Assembly: GCA_913041025.1 (NCBI GenBank)
Contig: CAJWGQ010000050.1
Location: 1 to 15,944 of the forward strand
Source: an uncultured Gammaproteobacteria bacterium
Lineage (GTDB): Bacteria > Pseudomonadota > Gammaproteobacteria > Pseudomonadales > Azotimanducaceae_A
Length of the DNA stretch: 15,944 bases
Direction of reading: 5' to 3'
A model generated the notes under the pieces. That model was not told the origin of the DNA, did not search any database, and saw only the letters and a list, made by a program, of their open reading frames with translations. Positions 7,501 through 14,351 of the stretch are shown one piece after another. Both the position numbers and the translations under genes were made by a program. Within the stretch, counting starts at the first letter, position 1. Every line of letters starts with the position of its first letter.

Positions 7501-7578
7501 GCGTTACTAGGTTAGAATAAACCCCGCTACTGCATTAGAATTTAAGCAAAGTAAATCAACCATCCTAAAGGGGGGATT

Positions 7579-8883
7579 ATGGCTGAAGCAGCCCTTGAAA
7601 ACCCAGATCTATATGATCTGACCATGTCAGACGAGGCACAACCTCTACTAGATCGTGTAAAAAAACACGTGAAAGAAAACGTTGATCCTTGGACTGAGGA
7701 ATATCACGCGCTCGGAAGAGAACAAGCTAAAATCGATCGATGGGACCACCATCCCAAGCAGGTCGAACTCATGGAAGCCGCAAAGCAAAAGGCTCGAGAA
7801 AACGGACTATGGAACTTTTTTCTTCCGGGTTCTGAGAGTATGGAGGGATTAACCAATCTGGATTATACCTACGTCGCTAACGAGCTTGGAAAGAACGGAC
7901 TGTCTTCCCAAACCATGAACTGTAGTGCTCCAGATACCGGAAATATGGAAGTGCTAGAGCGAGTAGGAACAGAAGAGCAAAAAGCACAATGGCTTACACC
8001 ACTACTTAATGGCGAGATCAGATCAGCATTCGCGATGACAGAGCCAGCTCTACCATCTTCGGATGCCAAGAATATCTCTACTCAAGCCGTGCTTGAAGGA
8101 GACGAGTGGGTTATTAATGGCGAGAAGTACTACATTTCGGGTGCCGGAGACCCTCGATGTAAAGTCATGATCACCATGGTGAAGACTAGCCCAGATGCAG
8201 CTCCGCATAGGCAGCAGTCCCAGATTCTTGTGCCAATAGACACCCCTGGAGTCCACGTCTTAGAGGGTATGGAAGTATTTGGTCACGATGATGCGCCTCA
8301 TGGCCATATGCACATCCATTTTGACAATGTCCGTGTTCCCAAAGAGAACATTCTTTTGGGCGAAGGCCGTGGATTTGAGATTTCTCAGGTTAGACTAGGC
8401 CCAGGAAGAATACATCACTGTATGCGATCCATTGGAACTGCTGAGAGAGCTTTAGAACTCATGATACGTCGTACTACCACTAGGACAGCTTTCGGAAAGC
8501 CCATCATTCAGTTGGGTAAAAATCTCGAGCTAGTCTCACGCGCAAGAATCGAAATTGATGCGTGTCGTTTGATGGTGCTGCGAGCAGCCAAGGCGATGGA
8601 CGTGCTGGGCAATAAGGAAGCTAGAGTCTATGTCAGTGCCATTAAAGCTATGGTTCCTGAGAAGGTCTGTCAGATTATAGACCAAGCTATTCAGATGCAT
8701 GGTGCAACTGGCGTTTCTCAATGGACACCACTCGCAGGTATGTATACAGGACAGCGAACACTCAGAATTGCTGATGGTCCCGACGAGGTTCATCACATGG
8801 TTGTGGGTCGTGCCGAAGTACGCAAGTACGAAGGCGAGCGCTATTCTGCATTAGATAACGTACTCAAAATCAAACCTGAGTAA
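7579..8883 (+). CDS. Acyl-CoA dehydrogenase, ACAD10/11-like
   Basis: 434 residues. FAD-dependent alpha,beta-desaturation of an acyl-CoA in the cytoplasm, passing electrons to ETF. Visible blocks are FAMTEPALPSSDAKNI (151-166), WVINGEKYYISGAG (177-190), the central FDNVRVPKENILLGEGRGFE (248-267), RTAFGKPI (302-309), QMHGATGVS (372-380) and IADGPDEVHH (397-406). In classical short- and medium-chain enzymes the last block carries the catalytic Glu (EGT). Here it is Asp399-Gly-Pro, the pattern of ACAD10/11 homologues. The family's usual TEPDVASSDA reads TEPALPSSDA. The ATG start has a G-rich site, AGGGGGG (7569-7575), three bases upstream. It is monocistronic, ending in a strong terminator. Substrate is unknown; long or branched chains are plausible from the family. 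Confidence 0.93.
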   Translation: MAEAALENPDLYDLTMSDEAQPLLDRVKKHVKENVDPWTEEYHALGREQAKIDRWDHHPKQVELMEAAKQKARENGLWNFFLPGSESMEGLTNLDYTYVANELGKNGLSSQTMNCSAPDTGNMEVLERVGTEEQKAQWLTPLLNGEIRSAFAMTEPALPSSDAKNISTQAVLEGDEWVINGEKYYISGAGDPRCKVMITMVKTSPDAAPHRQQSQILVPIDTPGVHVLEGMEVFGHDDAPHGHMHIHFDNVRVPKENILLGEGRGFEISQVRLGPGRIHHCMRSIGTAERALELMIRRTTTRTAFGKPIIQLGKNLELVSRARIEIDACRLMVLRAAKAMDVLGNKEARVYVSAIKAMVPEKVCQIIDQAIQMHGATGVSQWTPLAGMYTGQRTLRIADGPDEVHHMVVGRAEVRKYEGERYSALDNVLKIKPE

Positions 8884-8890
8884 CAATCTG

Positions 8891-8917
8891 AAAGCCCGCG
8901 AAAGCGGGCTTTTTTTT
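8891..8917 (+). terminator. Rho-independent terminator
   Basis: Nine-base-pair stem AAAGCCCGC (8891-8899) and GCGGGCTTT (8904-8912) with a GAAA tetraloop and a run of eight T (8910-8917), seven bases after the dehydrogenase stop. The SDR gene on the opposite strand ends at 8927. The stem could also slow that transcript, but the minus-strand T-run is only three bases. Confidence 0.93.
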
Positions 8918-8926
8918 GCCTATCGG

Positions 8927-9634
8927 TCAGCTCACAGACCAATTCTCGCCATAAGGCCGGATAATCGAAGTAAACGACCAAGCCGATTTAGGCTGGTGGG
9001 CAATACGATAACATTCGCCAGCGATATCCTCCGGTTTACAGAAAAAATCGTCAGGTTTATCTGGCATGCGCTTACGTGTCCACTCAAGGTCAATAACGGC
9101 ATCTATCGCAACGTACCCGACATGAACTCCCTTGGGTCCTAAATCCCTCGCCATACTTTCTGCGAGTACTCGCTGCGCAGCCTTTGTAGGCGCAAAGCCC
9201 GCAAAGCCTGGCATACCACGATACGCCGACGTATTCCCAGTGATAATGATTGAGCCCTCCCCATTCGAAATCATATCGGGAGCAACAGCTCGCCCGATCT
9301 GTAGCAATGCCATCGTATTTACCTGAAAATTCTGTTGCAACACCATAGGATCGATTTCCAGGAAGTTACCGAAGGCCCCCCCGACTGCATTGTGAACAAC
9401 GATGGTCGGAGCACCAAGTTCTTCTCTTACCCTTTCTAAGGTACTTTTTAGTTGATCAGGATCCGAGACATCGCAGGGGTAACCTTTAGTATTTGCCAGC
9501 TCCCCTTCCAAACCTGCCAATCTCTCTTCGTTTCTAGCTATCATCGCCACTCGATACTCTTTGCAAAACTGTCTAACAAGCGCACTACCCGTTCCTGGGC
9601 CGACGCCGGTTATCAGACAAACTTTATTGGCCAC
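8927..9634 (-). CDS. Short-chain dehydrogenase/reductase-fold protein lacking the catalytic Tyr
   Basis: 235 residues with a Rossmann fold. The nucleotide-binding TGVGPGTGSA (9-18), the Asp of CDVSD (54-58), HNAVGG (81-86, for NNAG), Asn106 and a Ser136 region (ITGNTSAYRG) are present. The usual YxxxK is FAPTK (147-151): Lys is kept but Tyr is Phe147. I recall a subgroup of proteobacterial SDRs with the same FAPxK pattern, so this is probably a subgroup trait rather than decay. Classical NAD(P)H-dependent carbonyl reduction is doubtful. The GTG start (9634-9632) is fixed by an excellent AAGGAGGT five bases upstream. It is a single gene, convergent with the dehydrogenase. A palindrome AAATCTA-T-TAGATTT (9694-9708) lies in its upstream gap. 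Confidence 0.88.
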   Translation of the reverse strand: MANKVCLITGVGPGTGSALVRQFCKEYRVAMIARNEERLAGLEGELANTKGYPCDVSDPDQLKSTLERVREELGAPTIVVHNAVGGAFGNFLEIDPMVLQQNFQVNTMALLQIGRAVAPDMISNGEGSIIITGNTSAYRGMPGFAGFAPTKAAQRVLAESMARDLGPKGVHVGYVAIDAVIDLEWTRKRMPDKPDDFFCKPEDIAGECYRIAHQPKSAWSFTSIIRPYGENWSVS

Positions 9635-9693
9635 CTAGGACCTCCTTATTGATTTTTCAATTCCTATTAACAATCTGAGCTCCAAGTTATTTG

Positions 9694-9708
9694 AAATCTA
9701 TTAGATTT
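9694..9708 (-). promoter_or_regulatory. Perfect 15-bp palindrome upstream of the SDR gene
   Basis: AAATCTA (9694-9700), one T, TAGATTT (9702-9708), about 60 bp upstream of the SDR start and just after the end of the metallo-hydrolase gene. It could be an operator for the SDR gene. The sequence is AT-rich, so chance is possible, and no convincing promoter hexamers were found around it. Confidence 0.25.
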
Positions 9709-9731
9709 AAAATCTTTTCCTCAGCACAAAA

Positions 9732-10763
9732 TCAAATCGACTCAATACTTATCTCATCAGAATCCGCTGGTAAGATAAATCGGGAGCCATCATCAGTAAT
9801 GACAACATCATCAGGCAAGCCTCTTCTAAACACTTTTTCCGTAAACATATTCGTCGGCATCGGCACCATGTGATAAAAAGCAAGTTGTTTGACGTTCGCT
9901 TGCTTAGCCATATCAACCAAACTGGTTGTACTGGCGTGATAATCAAGAACATCATGAATCAGTTTGGACGTTCTCTTATTACCATTATCAGCTAGTGCTT
10001 CGGACATTTTGCTAACGAGTACTGTAGATAACGCATCAGCCAGCAACAAATCCACACTTTCAACAGCTTCCTGGTATTCCTTGGTGACGATGGCATCGCC
10101 ACTGACCGCAACTGAACGACCTTTATAGTCAAATCGATAACCAACCGCAGGCTCTATTGGAGAGTGATCCACACGAAACGCCCGTATGGTGAACTCGTCT
10201 TCCTCCAGTATCAAACCTGACTTAATTGTTTTACTTTCCATCACCGAATACTCAAGAGGTAAAATGTCCCAGCCATGGTGCCGAGTTCGATAGCTGCTAT
10301 CTAGCGAGTAAGCTTGATTGAAACCACTCACTACCTGATCAACTCCTTCAGGCCCCATAACCATTAACTGTTTATTCCGGCCTGCCACCCACGAATTGAA
10401 ATTAATGTCACCCAGCCCCGCGATGTGGTCTCCATGAAAATGAGTTAATAAGACGCCTTCTAGATTATGCAAAGGCAACCCCAGACGTCTAATGACTCCT
10501 GGAGAGCCAGGTCCAACATCCACAACAAAGCTTCTATCCCCGGCTTTGACAAAGACACAGGACTGGGCACTCCCTGTCGTCGAAAGCGGACTAGACGCTC
10601 CGCAAACATAGACATCAAGACCATCGACCAGAAATTCCTGCTGGCTTTGTGTCATGACGGAGAGCAACCGATCCAAAAAGAGGTCTTGTCCTGACTCCGT
10701 TTCCATAACAAAAAAGTAACCCGCAACCAAAAAACCAAGGATACAAAGAAAGACTTTTTTCAC
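9732..10763 (-). CDS. Membrane-anchored metallo-beta-lactamase-fold hydrolase (RNase Z/arylsulfatase-like type)
   Basis: 343 residues from the GTG at 10763. A hydrophobic N-terminal segment after MKK suggests a membrane anchor or signal peptide with the enzyme outside the cytoplasm. The metal-binding signature HFHGDH is at 108-113. Further likely ligands or active-site blocks are VDHSP (His at about 200), SGD (221-223) and FYHMVP (His at about 298). The arrangement resembles the RNase Z/arylsulfatase-like branch more than true beta-lactamases. A TTG at 10784 would add seven residues. I prefer the GTG because it gives a normal signal-like MKKVFLCIL start with AGG nine bases upstream; neither ribosome site is strong. 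It is divergent from the alpha/beta-hydrolase gene. The substrate is unknown: phosphodiester, sulfate ester or lactone are all possible. Confidence 0.85.
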   Translation of the reverse strand: MKKVFLCILGFLVAGYFFVMETESGQDLFLDRLLSVMTQSQQEFLVDGLDVYVCGASSPLSTTGSAQSCVFVKAGDRSFVVDVGPGSPGVIRRLGLPLHNLEGVLLTHFHGDHIAGLGDINFNSWVAGRNKQLMVMGPEGVDQVVSGFNQAYSLDSSYRTRHHGWDILPLEYSVMESKTIKSGLILEEDEFTIRAFRVDHSPIEPAVGYRFDYKGRSVAVSGDAIVTKEYQEAVESVDLLLADALSTVLVSKMSEALADNGNKRTSKLIHDVLDYHASTTSLVDMAKQANVKQLAFYHMVPMPTNMFTEKVFRRGLPDDVVITDDGSRFILPADSDEISIESI

Positions 10764-10802
10764 TATGATAGGCCTAAATCTCAATCTGGAAAATTCTGAA
10801 TT

Positions 10803-11573
10803 ATGTCTTACGTAAATTCAAACGGAACAGAAATTTACTATGAGAGCACAGGTGACGGACCGGCAATATTATTCGCACATGGAGCAGGCGGTAACGCAGC
10901 AATCTGGTTCAATCAGATCGCCCACTTCAAGTCTAAATACCAATGTATCACTTTCGATCATCGGTCCTTTGCACGATCACCTGCACCAGATCCGAGCTTG
11001 ACGATTCCAAACTTCAGAGATGACATTCTCGCGATCATGGACCACTTGGAGGTCAACGAAGCCCACTTGGTTGGCCAATCAATGGGAGGCTTTAGCACTT
11101 TACGGTGCGCGCTGGATAATCCAGATAGGGTTTCCAGTCTGACCTTAAGCTGCACCCCAGGAGGCATTCCGCTATCGAACCCCAGCAAAGCTTTGCAGGA
11201 GCTAGGTTCCAGGGGCGCAGATGGAATCAAGGCAACGATGTCAAAAAGTACTTTTGAGAATCCTGCCCTCGTGCAACTTTACTCTTCGATACAAGCGTTC
11301 AACACGGAATTTTCTTTCTCTCGCCTCTCTAATCTCAGCAGCCAGGAAGACCAGGTCGATAAAAGCAGACTAAAAAATATGAAAGTGCCGACTCTCATTA
11401 TCTCTGGAGAGGAGGATCCGCTATTTCTGCCGAAACAATTGTCAGAGCTAGTGCCCTACTTTTACGATGCAAATATCGAAATCGTGGCAGATGCTGGCCA
11501 CTCACCATATTTTGAACAACCCGACACTTTCAACAAACTGCTTGAACAACACATCCAAAGTGGCATTCAATAA
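10803..11573 (+). CDS. Alpha/beta-fold hydrolase
   Basis: 256 residues. The fold is clear: oxyanion region HGAGG (26-30), nucleophile elbow GQSMGG with Ser93, acid Asp205 in SGEEDPLF, and His233 in DAGHSPYFEQP, so the triad is intact. The length and layout match small esterases, lactonases and meta-cleavage-type hydrolases. The ATG start lacks a strong Shine-Dalgarno. A TATGAT at 10764-10769 could be its -10, inside the short divergent gap with the metallo-hydrolase. It ends eight bases from the PI-PLC stop on the other strand. No signal peptide, so cytoplasmic. Substrate cannot be assigned. Confidence 0.92.
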   Translation: MSYVNSNGTEIYYESTGDGPAILFAHGAGGNAAIWFNQIAHFKSKYQCITFDHRSFARSPAPDPSLTIPNFRDDILAIMDHLEVNEAHLVGQSMGGFSTLRCALDNPDRVSSLTLSCTPGGIPLSNPSKALQELGSRGADGIKATMSKSTFENPALVQLYSSIQAFNTEFSFSRLSNLSSQEDQVDKSRLKNMKVPTLIISGEEDPLFLPKQLSELVPYFYDANIEIVADAGHSPYFEQPDTFNKLLEQHIQSGIQ

Positions 11574-11581
11574 ACGCAAAG

Positions 11582-12520
11582 CTACTCTTCAAAATCACAG
11601 CTTGATTTTGTGGTGACCGGGTTACAAGCGATAAAGGGTTTTACCAGATAAGGAGAGTCAAAATGTTCAGAGGGTACATAGTAATCTGTGCTTATGGCTT
11701 GAGCGCCGCTCTCTATAGCCGCCATCTTCCGATCAGTTAGATTCCTTCTGGCCTCTATGGTGTCAGCATCTGCTCGGGTTCTCACCATGAATCCTCGATT
11801 GACCAAATCTGTTATCGCTTCTTTCTGGCTTATCGGATCATTAATAATCAAAATTGCAGCGGCAGGGTGCGGAGGCTCAACGGTAGTAAACATAGGGCGC
11901 TCCTCCCATCGATCAAGGTAACGCCGCCGCTTATCTCCACCTTCATCAAGTACAAAAATAAACTTTCCACGGGCATCATCCACGCTGGGCCAGTTCAGTT
12001 CGTCAACATCTCTCGGCCAGATTAATTTTTCTTCGAACGCTTCCTCAATACGGCGATCAAGCAGGCGAAAAGCCTGATCAGAAAACACGTCAGGATCAGG
12101 AAGACCATCAATTTCCTGGTCTTTTGCATTAAAGCTTATCCAAATAGGAACATGTTGAGAGTTACCGGCTGACCAGTCCAATAGCACTTTGAAACATTCG
12201 CGCAAAAGGGAACAATTTGATTTCATGTCAATAAGCTGCACGTGCCCAACTACAAAAGTATTGCTCATAGCATCGAAAAACACATCAAGCTCAAGCTTGC
12301 GAACACCTAGATCCAATTGTGCGTCAATCGGTATGTGCGAATAATCCAAAGACTGAGCGATTTTGGAATCCAACGCCGAAAGCGCTACAAAGACAACAGG
12401 ATTCATCTTCAACTTGTAACTGTTGTGGCTTCCAACGAATTGTAGCTGATTGATTCTCAAGTCCTCTTGCGCCTGCCCGTTAAATACGCAAAAAACGAGC
12501 ATGAGATAAAACCACCTCAT
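11582..12520 (-). CDS. Secreted Ca2+-dependent PI-PLC-like phosphodiesterase
   Basis: 312 residues. Residues 1-18 are a signal peptide with likely cleavage after NGQA. The PI-PLC TIM-barrel signatures follow: FVGSHNSYK (28-36, catalytic His32 with Asn33 as a possible metal ligand), QLDLGVRKLELDV (68-80, with Glu77 and Asp79) and VGHVQ (His93 as second catalytic His). Late in the barrel come FVLDEGGDKRRRY (189-201), MVRTRADADTIEARRN (245-260) and SGAQAISTDYYVP (271-283), typical of the Ca2+-dependent bacterial/fungal family. Predicted to cleave a phosphoinositide-like or glycerophosphodiester head group outside the cytoplasm. Ligand roles are inferred by analogy. Its ATG overlaps the stop of the GTP cyclohydrolase II gene (TGATG), so the two are translationally coupled. 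Confidence 0.87.
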   Translation of the reverse strand: MRWFYLMLVFCVFNGQAQEDLRINQLQFVGSHNSYKLKMNPVVFVALSALDSKIAQSLDYSHIPIDAQLDLGVRKLELDVFFDAMSNTFVVGHVQLIDMKSNCSLLRECFKVLLDWSAGNSQHVPIWISFNAKDQEIDGLPDPDVFSDQAFRLLDRRIEEAFEEKLIWPRDVDELNWPSVDDARGKFIFVLDEGGDKRRRYLDRWEERPMFTTVEPPHPAAAILIINDPISQKEAITDLVNRGFMVRTRADADTIEARRNLTDRKMAAIESGAQAISTDYYVPSEHFDSPYLVKPFIACNPVTTKSSCDFEE

Positions 12521-13329
12521 CAGATCAGATCTGACTCCTCAATGTTATGACCCCACCCACGTTTTGCCTTTAGATATTTTCGATTCCACTCTCCGGTTCC
12601 TGTCACATGTTTAACCGATGTGAAATTACTCAATCCATGTTTTGCTAAGTCGTCTAGTTTCTTGGGATTATTGGTCATTAAACGAAAAGACTCATTCCCT
12701 ACAAAATGCTTTAACAAAATGGCGGCATCAGTAAAGTCTCTAGAGTCGTCGGGCAACCCCAAAGAGCGATTAGCCTGATAGGTATCCTCTCCTGCATCCT
12801 GAAGGAGGTAAGTAGCCGCTTTAGCCCACAAGCCTATACCTCGTCCTTCATGGCCGGCCATATAAACGATGTACCCACCTGCCGGGTCCTCATCGATGTT
12901 CTTAATCGCCGCTGCTAGTTGTGGACCACAATCACATCGCTGCGAGCCAAAGACGTCTCCTGTTAAGCAGTTACTGTGAACTCGAACAAGCGGATTTTCT
13001 GTTGGCTTACCAATCACTAAAACACTATTTACGGCCAAGGGAGAAACAAGGTGAGAAAACAAGTGCTGTCCGCCACGTTCCCTTAAATCAGAGGCCAAGT
13101 TTTCTACCTGACTTAATTCGGTACTTCTTACCGCGGCATACCAATCGACACGGACCTCAACTTGACCAAGCGCCATTGGCATGGGAATTGGACCGAGGAG
13201 ATTAATCGCCAGTTCACCCGGATGATCCAGGCTCTTTGCATCCATTAGCTCCCCTTCAGAATTAATTCTTACCAGGCGACCTTGGGTAATTAATTTTTCT
13301 CGTACCTCAGGATTCAAATAAGTAAACAT
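12520..13329 (-). CDS. GTP cyclohydrolase II with an N-terminal extension
   Basis: 269 residues. GTP cyclohydrolase II opens GTP to a diaminopyrimidine, the first step of riboflavin synthesis. The catalytic domain (about 100-269) is recognisable: VRVHSNCLTGDVFGSQRCDC (115-134) with zinc ligands Cys121, Cys132 and Cys134; YMAGHEGRGIGL (156-167) with Tyr156 and Arg163; DTYQANRSLG (182-191); and LMTNNPKKLDDL (217-228). Residue 160 is His where QEGRGIGL is usual. About 100 residues precede this domain and are not a DHBP synthase (RibB) domain. They may be an embellished N-terminal lobe. The protein is longer than E. coli RibA (about 196 residues), and no other rib genes are nearby, so it may be a paralogue. 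I leave the symbol blank. Weak GGAA ribosome site. Confidence 0.86.
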   Translation of the reverse strand: MFTYLNPEVREKLITQGRLVRINSEGELMDAKSLDHPGELAINLLGPIPMPMALGQVEVRVDWYAAVRSTELSQVENLASDLRERGGQHLFSHLVSPLAVNSVLVIGKPTENPLVRVHSNCLTGDVFGSQRCDCGPQLAAAIKNIDEDPAGGYIVYMAGHEGRGIGLWAKAATYLLQDAGEDTYQANRSLGLPDDSRDFTDAAILLKHFVGNESFRLMTNNPKKLDDLAKHGLSNFTSVKHVTGTGEWNRKYLKAKRGWGHNIEESDLI

Positions 13330-13363
13330 TTAAGTTTCCGAAATTATTTGGGAATCAACGCCA

Positions 13364-13391
13364 ATGACTTTTTTTTCAACACGCATACAAT
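13364..13391 (+). promoter_or_regulatory. Candidate sigma-70 promoter of the crotonase gene
   Basis: ATGACT (13364-13369), a 16-bp spacer and TACAAT (13386-13391) lie in the 92-bp divergent gap. Initiation near 13398 would give a leader of about 24 bases with AGGA (13412-13415) six bases before the ATG. No equally good promoter was found for the divergent cyclohydrolase gene. Confidence 0.45.
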
Positions 13392-13421
13392 CTTACAACA
13401 GCTTAAATATCAGGAATTTCT

Positions 13422-14327
13422 ATGGACGCTTTCGAACAAATTATATACGAAGTTGTTAACAAGACGGCAAAGATTACGCTAAATCGGCCGGAAAAGCTCA
13501 ATGCCCTATCGCTCCAGCTTCAATCTGAGCTATCAGAAGCTCTGTGGGAGGCGGACAACGACCGAGAGGTTCACAGCATAATAATTAAAGGCGCTGGCCG
13601 GGCCTTCTCCGCCGGATATGACCTAACTGGTGGCGGAAAAAAAGTCCCTGTCTCTAGAGTAGAAAGCGAAGACAGAGCTTATCGGGGAGGCAGATCGATC
13701 GATGATGATGCATGGCAACTGGAGCGTGGCCAACGTTATCGAATGGCTCTTTTTGACATGCACAAGCCTGTGATCGCGCAGGTTCACGGGTACTGTCTGG
13801 CAGGAGGCACGGACATTGCTCTTTTATGCGATATGGTCATTGCCGCCGACGACGCTGTATTTGGATTTCCGCCAGCGCGAGACCTTGGAGCATTACCTAA
13901 CAATATGTGGCTTTATAACGTCGGCCCTCAATGGGCAAAGCGCTTAACGCTTACAGGAGATACGGTCACAGGTTCCGAAGCGCAATCTATCGGACTTATA
14001 CTTAAATCGGTTCCAGGTGAATATTTAGAGCGAGAAGTCGAAGGGCTCGCATCGCGTATGTCGCACATAGATCCTGACCTACTAAGTGCGAACAAACGCA
14101 TCATCAACACTGGGCTCGAGCTAATGGGTGCCAGAACACTGCAAAGAATGGCCGCAGAGAACGACGTTCGAGGCCACAATACAAGAGCCGCGGCCGACTA
14201 TAGGAAATCCGTCACCGAGAACGGTCTAAAGGCAACTTTAAAAGCACGAGATGCCAAATTCGGAGACGGCAGAGCCAGAGTCTTCGGGCCTGAGATTCGT
14301 GACAATGCAGGAAACTTAATCGGTTAG
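13422..14327 (+). CDS. Enoyl-CoA hydratase/isomerase (crotonase) family protein, atypical active site
   Basis: 301 residues. The crotonase core is clear: TLNRPEKLNALS (19-30), oxyanion-hole segment GRAFSAGYDL (59-68), and HGYCLAGGTDIALLCDMVIA (122-141). The two glutamates of mitochondrial enoyl-CoA hydratase (Glu144 and Glu164) correspond here to Asp131 (GGTD) and Pro151 (FGFPPARDLGALP), so ordinary water addition is uncertain. Asp154 may substitute. FPPxR-type variants recur in a crotonase subgroup, arguing for different chemistry (isomerase, hydrolase, decarboxylase or an odd substrate) rather than decay. An insertion of about 20 residues follows the first oxyanion segment (about 70-100). 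The helical C-terminus (about 220-285) is complete. AGGA lies six bases before the ATG. It is transcribed alone, convergent with the LLM gene. Confidence 0.92.
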   Translation: MDAFEQIIYEVVNKTAKITLNRPEKLNALSLQLQSELSEALWEADNDREVHSIIIKGAGRAFSAGYDLTGGGKKVPVSRVESEDRAYRGGRSIDDDAWQLERGQRYRMALFDMHKPVIAQVHGYCLAGGTDIALLCDMVIAADDAVFGFPPARDLGALPNNMWLYNVGPQWAKRLTLTGDTVTGSEAQSIGLILKSVPGEYLEREVEGLASRMSHIDPDLLSANKRIINTGLELMGARTLQRMAAENDVRGHNTRAAADYRKSVTENGLKATLKARDAKFGDGRARVFGPEIRDNAGNLIG

Positions 14328-14345
14328 GAGTAAACTCACTAACCG
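14321..14345. terminator. Hairpin between convergent crotonase and LLM genes, possible bidirectional terminator
   Basis: CGGTTAG-GAG (14321-14330) pairs with CTC-A-CTAACCG (14335-14345): ten base pairs, a one-base bulge and a TAAA loop. It includes the crotonase stop codon and sits six bases from the LLM stop. No T-run follows on either strand, so intrinsic termination is uncertain. It may protect 3' ends or assist Rho. Confidence 0.45.
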
Positions 14346-14351
14346 TCTGAT

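Noticed and set aside
9732..11573. Divergent metallo-hydrolase and alpha/beta-hydrolase as a quorum-quenching lactonase pair
   Set aside because: Both folds are generic. No lactonase-specific features or signalling genes are present.
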